10,179 nt of DNA from Baffinella frigidus (taxonomy: Eukaryota; Cryptophyceae; Cryptomonadales; Baffinellaceae). Shown here piece after piece: positions 5,504 through 10,179 of the stretch. The stretch's first letter is position 1, and the number at the start of each line of letters is the position of its first letter. The stretch covers positions 634,506 to 644,684 of the forward strand of contig MU646328.1 of the NCBI GenBank assembly GCA_026770585.1, given 5' to 3'. Position numbers and translations under genes: made by a program. The notes under the pieces are model-generated. The model searched no databases. It saw nothing but the letters and a program-made list of their open reading frames with translations, and was not told where the DNA came from.

Positions 5504-8500
5504 GTTTCACCCGACAATCTTGACCCTACACCCTGAACCATGAACCCTAAGCCCTAAACCCTAAGCCCTAAACCCTAAACCCTAAACCCTCAACCCTCAA
5601 CCCTAAACCCTAAACCCTGAACCCAAAACCCTAAACCCTAAACCCTAAACCCTAAACCCTAAACCCTCCAAAGCGACACCGTCTCACCAATTCGGCTGAA
5701 CCCCAAAACCTAAAGACCAACTGCTCTGCACACCGATCTACAGCGTGTCCATGCGATGGAATGATAAATCCTCGTTTCGTGCCAGGTGCACTACAAAGAC
5801 GGGCTGTTGGGAAGCGGGGCGTTCGGGCAGGTTACTGGCCCTCGCCCCCCCCCCTGACTTCCCCTCGCCCCCCCCTCGCCCCCCCCCTTGACTGCGCCGG
5901 AAGGGGGCCGGGTTTTTAACGAGGGTTTAGGGCTTGGGTGGTGGGCATGGTGGTGTGCGAACATGGATTGGGCTCGGCTCGCTCTCTGCCGGAACAGCCT
6001 AGCCCTAAGGCCTCTCAACCCTGAACCGTTCTAACTGAACAGGTGTACGAAGGGGTGGTGAGGGGTGGAGCTCACACCGGTCAGCGTGTGGTGGCGAAAC
6101 GCGCCAAAGACGGCGCCATCGATTTGGAGGACCCCGATCACGAGCAGCAGGTCACCTAGGGGTCGCATTGGATTTTTGTTGACAGGCCGCAGCAAGGCAC
6201 CAGGTGCTGCGCTTGTGTCGCATTTCGTTGCGTTGCCCAAGGTCCCCACAAAAATCGATTTCATCCTCTACACACCAAAACGGGCTACGGTTTAGGCGTT
6301 GCCTTTTACAGTGCACACCCTAGACATGGCTCACGGGTTCGACTTCACACTCCACACCACGCAAGGCGTTACCGCTTTCCAAGAGGAAGATGCGGAACAG
6401 CTTGGATGACCGGAAGAATGAGGAGTTCATCCGGGAACATCTTTAATTTACAAGAAAGTGGACTATCAAACCGGATTCTGCCCTAATTAAATTTACTTAG
6501 GGCCCTAATTAACCTTCTTCCAACTCCTAGGAACACATAGGGATCCATTTTCTTTCCAATCAAACCTGTCCCCGGATTAGAGTGGGAACTCCAACACGCG
6601 CGTGGTGTTGGGTTTGGACTCGAAACCGCGAGCCGTGTTCAGGGTTTGAACTGGAAACCGTGAACGCCTACACGTTAAATCCCGACCCCTCACCCCTCAA
6701 CCCCGAACCCCAAACCCAAACTCCTAACCTCCAACGGTACCCGGCAGGCGGAGGAGGATATCGTGCGGGGCGACGAGGACGACCTGGATCTGAAGCGGCG
6801 CCTGCTCATCGCGGAAATGCGCAAGCAGGTTCGCCATCAGTCAAAAATCTCTCTCTTGCTTGCCATCAGTCAACAATCTCTCTCCTTGCAAGGAGGGAGA
6901 TTTTTGACTGATGGAAATCCTGGGTCACAAGCGAGCGATCCCAGCCGTGGATGTCACGGCCCTAACCATCCCTTTTGCAAGGACCTGCTTGTGTTTCCCG
7001 GGCACGGTGCGAGGGGAGACGGTGTGTACCACGGAAGGGCTGTGTATTTTAGTTGTGTAGTTTCAGACGCATGATGTTTATTCCTTCCCTTATACACGTG
7101 ATGTTTATTCCTTTCCTAAATAATGCTTCTGCGTGTGTGGCGCCTGTGGATCGACGTTTGCACGGTATGCTGACTGCTGCCGAGATGTCGATGTGCTGAC
7201 GGGTCGCACGCCCGCGTGACCGGTCACGCGGACGCCGAAGCCAACTGTCCGAGGTGACTGCCTTGGCGTGTTCCATGAGGCGGCCGACTGCTCGGGCGCG
7301 TGGGTGCTGCTCGGGCGCGTGGGTGCGCGTTGCTCGTACTCTGGCGGGCGCACTGCGGAAGTGCTCACGGGGCGCAACGTGGATTCGCTGACGTGTCGCC
7401 CTGTGGAGCAGTCGTTCCACTACCTTCAGATGGAGGCTCTGATGAACGACCTTGTTATGAAGCTCTGCCCGTCCGTCGCTGCGCACTACCTCGGCCAGGT
7501 ACACCGATCCTAAACCCTAACTCCGAACCCTTAAACACTCACCAGCCTTACCAATCCTAACCCCTACGCCCTAAAAACTCATCCCTAATCCCCAAACTAT
7601 AAGCCCTAATCTCGACTCGCACCCTAAACCCTAAACCCCAAACCCTACACACTAAACCCTACACCCTACACCCTTAACCCTAAAACCTAAACCCTACACC
7701 CAAAACCCAAAACCCAAAACCCTGAACACTAGTCCCTGAGCCCTAGAACGACCTGGTCATGAAGATGTGCCCGTTCGTCGCTGCGCCCTACCTCGGCCAG
7801 GTACCCTAACCCCTAAACGCTAGCCACTAAGACCTGAACCTCGAACCCCACCACTCCCAACCCCTACACCCTAAACACTAATCCCTAATCCCCAACTACC
7901 CGAAACATCACGCCCCTCATCCCACACCCCACACCCCAAACCCCAAACTCCAACCCCCCCCAAAAAATCCCAAACCACACACCCCAAACTCCTAACCCCC
8001 CCATCCCGCGCAGTGCCGACGCAACAATACCCACTGGCTGGTCTGGGAGTACGCGGGCGACAACACTCTCCAATCCCTCCTCGAAGAAGCGGTGCACCTC
8101 ACACCCCAACCCCTCTCTCACTGTCACACCGGTTTCCCCTCAACCCTAGACCCTAAACCCTACACCCCTAAATCCTGCACCCTACACTCTTAACCCTACA
8201 CCCTTCACCCTACACCCTACACCTTGCACCCTAAACCCTAAACCCTAAATCTCAAACCTGAAATCCGAAACCCTGCACCCTCAGCTCTAAGCCCTACACT
8301 CTAATGCAGGTGCGGGAGGGGTCGTTGCGGCCAGTGGCAGAGGCGCTAGGGGTCGAGAGGTTCATGAATAGTTTGGTTGCCCATAAATTACAAACTCCTG
8401 GATGCTACAGAGTTGAACCTACCCCTTCCGTGAATCCTACCACAGGCCCCACACCCCTTCCTTGGAACCTCACGCCTGAACACTGAACCCAGACCCTGAA

Positions 8501-8928
8501 GCAGGTGCGGCAGGGCTCTCTTCGGCGTGTGGCAGAGGCGCTGGGGGTCGAGGGGTTCACCTCCGCACAACATAAAACAGCGCTCCAAAGAGACGGTTTC
8601 GGTAGTTGTAGTTCGCTGTTGGGATCGCGCCCTGTGTCGCTGTTGGGAGTGTTCTGAGAAAAGAATATATTAATAGGATTAATACATCAGGACCATAAGG
8701 ACCATAAGGACTAACGTATAAAAATGCATATAAGAGGCCTAAGAGGAAAACTATATAAAGGACCATGAGGACTCACGCTGTGTCGCTGTGTTGCGGCGCC
8801 GCTGTTGGGAGCGACTCCAGATCCTGAGCCTGTCAACCGTGATGCAGGTGCGGGAGGGGTCGCTGCGGCCAGTGGCAGAGGCGCTGGGGGTTGAGGGCTT
8901 TCTCGACCACGACGTCGCGTCATTACAG
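5408..8928 (+). CDS. Protein kinase gene, STN7/STN8-like, multi-exon (N-lobe region only)
   Basis: A chain of exons, all whole codons long and joined in phase 0, is read as 5408-5503, 5786-5830, 6043-6150, 6748-6828, 7430-7498, 8014-8091 and 8848-8928. In order they give a hydrophobic segment, the glycine loop GLLGSGAFGQVYEGVV, the ATP-anchoring lysine in RVVAKRAKD, an acidic insert, an alpha-C region MEALMNDLVMKLCP, the hinge HWLVWEYAGDNTLQSLLE, and LRPVAEALGVEGFLD. The glycine loop and VxxK spacing are standard for protein kinases. The LVW-x-Y-x-G-x-x-TL hinge and the VAAHYLG stretch before it resemble the STN7/STN8/Stt7 thylakoid kinases, which phosphorylate photosystem proteins. The catalytic HRD and DFG motifs are absent from the window. 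The N-terminus may be the presequence at 3341. Introns are rich in telomere-like repeats. It could be a live gene continuing past 10179 or a decaying copy. Confidence 0.6.
5523..5667 (-). repeat. CCCTAAA telomere-type array inside an intron
   Basis: Runs of CCCTAAA with variants (CCCTAAG, CCCTCAA, CCCTGAA, CCCAAAA) fill half of the 282-bp intron 5504-5785. The G-rich strand is now the minus strand, the reverse of the arrays at 293-1754. Directly after it, CCCTCCAAAGCGACAC and TTCGGCTGAACCCC look like the reverse complement of the module right half seen at 1681-1712. Confidence 0.9.
5786..5830 (+). CDS. Kinase exon: glycine-rich loop
   Basis: Bounded by the acceptor GTGCCAG and the donor CAG|GTTACT, 15 codons read VHYKDGLLGSGAFGQ. 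GSGAFGQ followed by the V of the next exon is the GxGxFGxV nucleotide-binding loop of protein kinases. At 45 bp it is a very small exon, phase 0 at both ends. Confidence 0.75.
5831..6042 (+). other. Intron with C-run minisatellite
   Basis: The donor is CAG|GTTACT and the acceptor GAACAG|GTG. The interior has repeated units of TGACT or CTCG plus 6-10 C (about 5841-5894), one GGGTTTAGGG word near 5922-5932, and CCCTAAGG/CCCTGAACC near the acceptor. The open frames on both strands here are shadows of the repeats. Confidence 0.6.
6043..6150 (+). CDS. Kinase exon: beta2-beta3 with the ATP-binding lysine
   Basis: 36 codons read VYEGVVRGGAHTGQRVVAKR followed by AKDGAIDLEDPDHEQQ. VYEGVV continues the glycine loop of the previous exon and VVAK holds the lysine that would anchor ATP phosphates. 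The donor is CAG|GTCACC; without splicing the frame stops two codons later, which supports the donor. Plus-strand open frame 6065-6295 is a shadow in another frame. Confidence 0.75.
6151..6747 (+). other. Long intron, no gene seen
   Basis: This 597-bp stretch has stops in all frames. It contains AT-rich DNA with a repeated CCCTAATTAA word (about 6481-6513) and, near the 3' end, degenerate telomere-like words: GGGTTTGG and GGGTTTGAAC, then CCCCAAACCC and CTCCTAACC up to the acceptor CCCGGCAG. Nothing else is recognised. Confidence 0.55.
6748..6828 (+). CDS. Kinase exon: acidic insert before alpha-C
   Basis: 27 codons read AEEDIVRGDEDDLDLKRRLL then IAEMRKQ, with the acceptor CCGGCAG and donor CAG|GTTCGC in phase 0. 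It is acidic then basic and probably helical. Its place between the VVAK exon and the alpha-C exon would make it a beta3-alphaC insertion. I do not recognise it as a named motif. The other frames (for example around 6582-6911) are shadows. Confidence 0.55.
6834..6914. repeat. Direct plus inverted repeat just after a splice donor
   Basis: CCATCAGTCAAAAATCTCTC (from 6834) is repeated from 6863 as CCATCAGTCAACAATCTCTC, and 6890-6914 (ends TTTTTGACTGATGG) is the inverted copy. The second and third copies could form a stem of about 25 bp, starting only 5 bases past the donor at 6829. Confidence 0.85.
6915..7429 (+). other. Rest of the intron before the alpha-C exon
   Basis: No gene is supported. 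Repeats seen are GATGTTTATTCCTTYCC twice (7073-7089 and 7100-7116), a perfect 18-bp palindrome CGCGTGACCGGTCACGCG (7213-7230), and a perfect tandem of 19 bp TGCTCGGGCGCGTGGGTGC (7289-7307 and 7308-7326). The GC-rich 7140-7420 part is open in several frames on both strands, and an upstream coding extension of the next exon cannot be excluded. Confidence 0.5.
7430..7498 (+). CDS. Kinase exon: alpha-C region (copy 1)
   Basis: 23 codons, MEALMNDLVMKLCPSVAAHY then LGQ, lie between ACCTTCAG and CAG|GTACAC, phase 0. In STN-type kinases the helix alpha-C is followed by a cysteine and a short run ending in a glycine before beta4. The glutamate in MEALMN is a candidate for the alpha-C salt-bridge residue. 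A shorter copy follows at 7747. Confidence 0.65.
7511..7746 (-). repeat. Degenerate CCCTAAA repeats in an intron
   Basis: From CCTAAACCCTAACTCCGAAC to the acceptor CCCTAG at 7746 nearly every 7-8 bases is a variant of CCCTAAAC (CCCTACAC, CCCAAAAC, CCCTAATC). The acceptor of the next exon copy, CCTAG, is itself part of a degenerate unit. Confidence 0.85.
7747..7800 (+). pseudogene. Second, shorter copy of the alpha-C exon
   Basis: 18 codons, NDLVMKMCPFVAAPYLGQ, match the exon at 7430-7498 except for three changes (L to M, S to F, H to P) and the missing first five residues, replaced by intron repeat. It has an AG (CCCTAG) before it and a donor CAG|GTACCC after it, in phase 0. It could be a mutually exclusive alternative exon or a decaying duplicate. 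The loss of the MEALM part, including the candidate glutamate, favours a relic. Confidence 0.6.
7801..8013 (-). repeat. Degenerate CCCTAAA/CCCCAAA repeats in an intron
   Basis: The stretch is made of CCCTAAC, CCCTAAAC, CCCCAAAC and CACCCC units from the donor at 7801 to the acceptor CCGCGCAG at 8013. The minus-strand open frame of 7885-8127 is a Gly/Val/Trp-rich product of this repeat. Confidence 0.8.
8014..8091 (+). CDS. Kinase exon: hinge region
   Basis: 26 codons read CRRNNTHWLVWEYAGDNTLQ then SLLEEA between CGCGCAG and GCG|GTGCAC, phase 0. LVWEYAGDNTLQSLL is a kinase beta5-hinge-alphaD pattern. A Trp before the hinge aromatic and a G-x-x-TL tail are characteristic of the STN7/STN8/Stt7 group in my recollection, and this exon is the best evidence for that placement. 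Confidence 0.7.
8092..8309 (-). repeat. CCCTAAA-type repeats following the hinge exon
   Basis: After about 8140 the sequence is again CCCTAAACCCTACACCCC-like units, with some TTGCACCCT and CTCTAACC variants, up to the ATGCAG acceptor at 8309. Confidence 0.85.
8310..8393 (+). pseudogene. Post-hinge exon, copy 1
   Basis: After ATGCAG the frame reads VREGSLRPVAEALGVERF, then MNSLVAHKLQ, against VREGSLRPVAEALGVEGF and LDHDVASLQ of the intact copy at 8848. The 5' two thirds are almost identical and the 3' third has diverged. No GT donor follows, so splicing here is doubtful. It could still be an alternative first half. Confidence 0.55.
8394..8504. other. Spacer between exon copies
   Basis: Short non-coding spacer with several CCTACC, CCCCACACC and CCTGAACAC words that look like worn telomere-type repeats. 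It ends in CCCTGAAGCAG, the acceptor of the next exon copy. Confidence 0.5.
8505..8561 (+). pseudogene. Post-hinge exon, copy 2 (truncated)
   Basis: After GAAGCAG the frame reads VRQGSLRRVAEALGVEGFT, 19 codons, then the similarity stops. The 3' third and the donor are missing. Confidence 0.6.
8655..8775. other. AT-rich insertion-like block
   Basis: A stretch much richer in A and T than its surroundings (TATATTAATAGGATTAATAC, tandem AGGACCATA, TATAAAAATGCATATAAGAG). It is bordered by similar GC-rich words, CTGTGTCGCTGTTGGGAG at 8631-8648 and CTGTGTCGCTGTGTTG at 8778-8793, so it could be an insertion between duplicated borders. No terminal inverted repeat is clear. Open frames across it on the minus strand are not supported. 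Confidence 0.4.
8848..8928 (+). CDS. Kinase exon after the hinge (intact copy 3)
   Basis: 27 codons read VREGSLRPVAEALGVEGFLD then HDVASLQ, between the acceptor GATGCAG and the donor CAG|GTTACT, phase 0. It is the only copy with both splice sites and full length. In kinases the stretch after the hinge forms alpha-D and leads to alpha-E, and this helical-looking sequence would fit, but it is not a named motif. Six other full or partial copies are present. Confidence 0.55.
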
Positions 8929-8945
8929 GTTACTGCTCGTCACTT

Positions 8946-8975
8946 CTGGCTCCGTCTCAGTCGAGTTGGTCTCAC
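8946..8975 (+). repeat. Fragment resembling the family A terminus
   Basis: CTGGCTCCGTCTCAGTCGAG followed by TTGGTCTCAC matches the left end of the element at 4239 (CTAGCTCTGCCTCAGTCGGG) at most positions and is followed by a small stem GGTCT...AGACC. A second such fragment is at 9283-9314. Confidence 0.6.
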
Positions 8976-8994
8976 GGTTGTTTTCAGACCTCAA

Positions 8995-9230
8995 GTGTTT
9001 GTGGGGTTTCTGGATAATGACGTGGCGTCATCTCAGGTTACTTCTCCTCTCCTCTTCTTTATTACTCTCGATGCAGGTCCTAGGTAGGCCCTTGAGCCTC
9101 ACGTTGAGTCAAGTGTCTGTGGGTTTTCTGGATAACGACGTCGCGTTGTTACATGTTACTTCTCTCTTCTTCGTTGTTACTCTCGATACAGGTCCTAGGT
9201 AGGCCCTTAAGCCTTGAGTTGAGTGATATG
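8995..9230 (+). repeat. 118-bp tandem repeat carrying partial exon copies 4 and 5
   Basis: Two units start at 8995 and 9113 (period 118). Each begins with a piece of the post-hinge exon: VFVGFLDNDVASSQ (8995-9036) and VSVGFLDNDVALLH (9113-9154). These are followed by a GTTACTTCTC-type tract, TTACTCTCGATRCAGGTCCT and a GCCTTGAGTTGAGTGAT-like end. The tandem unit therefore contains both exon and intron DNA. Copy 4 keeps a CAG|GTTACT donor, whereas copy 5 has CAT|GTTACT. Confidence 0.7.
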
Positions 9231-9373
9231 AAAGTCTAGGCGCCTTGCGAACGAGCCGTGACCTCTCGCACCTGGGTCACTCCTAGCTCTCTTCCTCAGT
9301 CGATTTGGTCTCACGATTGTTTTCAGACCACAGGGTCTGCAGTTTGAAAAAAATCCCAGGTAGAGTAGCCCGT
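9231..9373 (+). other. Repeat-derived intronic stretch
   Basis: No gene is seen. It contains a family A terminus-like fragment at 9283-9314 (CTAGCTCTCTTCCTCAGTCG), a small stem GGTCTCACGATTG...CAGACC, and leads through AAAAAAATCCCAG to a decayed exon copy. Confidence 0.5.
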
Positions 9374-9439
9374 GTGCGGCTAGTGGCTGAGGCGCTGGAT
9401 TTCAAGGGGTTTCTCGTCAATGACGTCCCGTCGCTACGG
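9374..9439 (+). pseudogene. Post-hinge exon, copy 6 (broken)
   Basis: The frame reads VRLVAEALDFKGFLVNDVPS then LR, aligned to LRPVAEALGVEGFLDNDVASLQ. Upstream the match continues to the CCCAG acceptor at about 9360, but that part has a TAG and appears one base short, so the copy is frameshifted. A GTCGGA follows the end where a donor would be. Confidence 0.6.
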
Positions 9440-9466
9440 GTCGGACCACTCGAGGCTGGTTCATAC

Positions 9467-9519
9467 AATCTACAAGTGGCTGTGTAGGCTCCTTCTATCA
9501 AATCTACAAGTTGCTGCGT
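9467..9519. repeat. Short direct repeat CAATCTACAAGTKGCTG
   Basis: CAATCTACAAGTGGCTGTGT (from 9467) and AAATCTACAAGTTGCTGCGT (from 9500) are two tandem-like copies 33 bases apart. Non-coding. Confidence 0.6.
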
Positions 9520-9572
9520 AAAACCGCTTTTAGAGGATGGGTACGGGTATTGGTCACGTTGTGTACGGAATT

Positions 9573-9722
9573 TCATCCGGACGAGTATTTGAGTCAAATA
9601 CGATTTCTAGGACCTATCAACGAAAATTACTACACAATTGGTTCATAAAAGTAATAGTAAAACCTGGTGTGTAGTAAAATTCGTTACCAAGATCGTATTT
9701 GACTCGAATAAACGCCGCGATT
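9573..9722. mobile_element. Foldback element, family C, copy 2, with 5-bp target duplication
   Basis: The 150-bp element is flanked by GAATT on both sides (9568-9572 and 9723-9727). It starts TCATCCGGACGAG, as copy 1 does at 1175. The outer arms hold GTATTTGAGTCAAATAC, itself a near-perfect palindrome, and match imperfectly on the right. The inner stem CGAAAATTACTACAC (9621-9635) against GTGTAGTAAAATTCG (9669-9683) is related to the core of family B. It has split a copy of the post-hinge exon or its flank. Confidence 0.85.
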
Positions 9723-9733
9723 GAATTCCGGAG

Positions 9734-9766
9734 GGGTTTCTCGAAAGTGTCGTCGCATCGCTGCAG
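9734..9766 (+). pseudogene. Post-hinge exon, copy 7 (3' fragment)
   Basis: The frame GFLESVVASLQ ends in CAG|GTCGGA and aligns with GFLDNDVASLQ. The 5' part is missing or lies left of the family C insertion. The fragment is too short to be coding alone. Confidence 0.55.
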
Positions 9767-9840
9767 GTCGGAGGGGAGAGAGCCATTTGACCGATTGTCA
9801 GGGATTGTCAGGAGAGAAAAACGCGCGGAGAAGGGAAATA
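9767..9840. other. Short non-coding spacer
   Basis: It contains a tandem GATTGTCAGG (GATTGTCAGGGATTGTCAGG) and a purine-rich stretch before the left end of the next foldback element. Nothing else was seen. Confidence 0.5.
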
Positions 9841-10150
9841 CTAGTTCTGTCTCGGTCGAGTTTGTCTCACCAATGTCGCGAGACCGGGCTCTTTTTCGCT
9901 CGGAAGTTCATGGGTGTGTACCGTAACCCCAGCATGCCAGCTTGATAAAGCCAGCCAACCCGACTTAGTTTGCGAAGCGTCCAGCCCTGAAACTCCTGAA
10001 GCGGATCAAATCGCCTCTACAATCCAAAAAAGTCTAAAAAGGGGGTACGAAATGAAAAAGGGGGTGAGGTAGAGGCGATTTGATCCGCTTCAGGTCCAAA
10101 AACAGGAGTCAGGGCTGGACGCTTCCGTAACGAGACTGAGGCAGAGCCAG
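9841..10150. mobile_element. Second family A foldback element, split by another element
   Basis: The left end CTAGTTCTGTCTCGGTCGAG is a diverged version of the family A end. The right part reads AGCATGCCAGCTTGATAAAG and CCAGCCAACCCGACT, then after an insertion GACTGAGGCAGAGCC, and corresponds to AGCATGCCAACTTGAGCATA ... CCCGACTGAGACAGAGC at 4568-4614. The element is thus a recognisable relative of 4239-4616, shorter and interrupted. Confidence 0.65.
9966..10133. mobile_element. Foldback element, family D, nested in family A
   Basis: The 168-bp element is flanked by GACT (9962-9965 and 10134-10137). Two pairs of perfect inverted repeats lie at 9974-9990 with 10109-10125 (GAAGCGTCCAGCCCTGA) and 9995-10020 with 10069-10094 (26 bp, starting CCTGAAGCGGATC). 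The central loop is purine-rich. The extreme ends TAGTTTGCG and CGTAACGA are only loosely inverted. No protein is encoded. Confidence 0.85.
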
Positions 10151-10179
10151 AAAGAGAAGAGAATGAGTGAGGACGGCTG
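10151..10179. other. Right edge, nothing recognised
   Basis: The final purine-rich 29 bases carry no feature I can support. Confidence 0.5.

Noticed and set aside
6065-6295. Plus-strand frame of 76 codons
   Set aside because: Out of frame with the VVAK kinase exon and continues into intron DNA; no motif.
8788-9202. Two plus-strand frames of about 100 codons across the exon array
   Set aside because: They run through introns and repeat units; only the exon pieces within them are protein-like.
1-10179. CRISPR array, tRNA or rRNA genes, prokaryotic operons
   Set aside because: No regularly spaced repeats with unique spacers, no cloverleaf or rRNA core seen, and the gene structure is eukaryotic.

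Overview
This window looks like nuclear, gene-poor, repeat-rich DNA of a photosynthetic eukaryote with a complex red-type plastid, perhaps a cryptophyte-like alga. The reasons are the plant/algal telomere repeat TTTAGGG/CCCTAAA, spliceosomal-type GT-AG introns, many foldback elements, and a protein start with a signal peptide followed at once by a phenylalanine and a basic, Ser/Arg-rich stretch. That layout is known for bipartite plastid presequences of cryptophytes, stramenopiles and similar algae. Species is not decidable from the sequence.

Layout: 1-218 is a GGGA/GTGA satellite. Positions 293-1820 hold interstitial TTTAGGG arrays inside a repeated telomere-linked module, with two copies interrupted by hairpin elements. 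Positions 1830-2465 hold GA microsatellites and short tandem repeats. A minus-strand gene of unknown function (2466-3066, frame broken by one TGA) faces a plus-strand gene start at 3341, with 274 bp between them. The plus-strand gene begins with a plastid-type presequence (3341-3832) and a second exon (3897-3989). Positions 4040-5400 are foldback elements and decayed exon copies.

From 5408 to 8928 a chain of small exons spells the N-lobe of a protein kinase: a hydrophobic segment, glycine loop GSGAFGQV, VVAK lysine, alpha-C region, and a WLVWEYAGD hinge. The hinge and overall order recall the STN7/STN8/Stt7 thylakoid kinase family, which would fit the presequence upstream. All these exons are whole codons long and split in phase 0, and several introns are filled with degenerate CCCTAAA repeats. 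The catalytic loop and DFG motif are not in the window, so the gene either runs on past 10179 or is broken.

Three of the exons are present in several copies: the hydrophobic exon about four times, the alpha-C exon twice, and the exon after the hinge about seven times, with variable decay. The last array (8310-9766) is interleaved with ends of a foldback element family. The right end (9573-10150) holds two well-defined foldback insertions, one of them nested inside the end of another. The most notable signals are the telomere-like introns, the exon arrays, and the modular foldback elements with recognisable target-site duplications.
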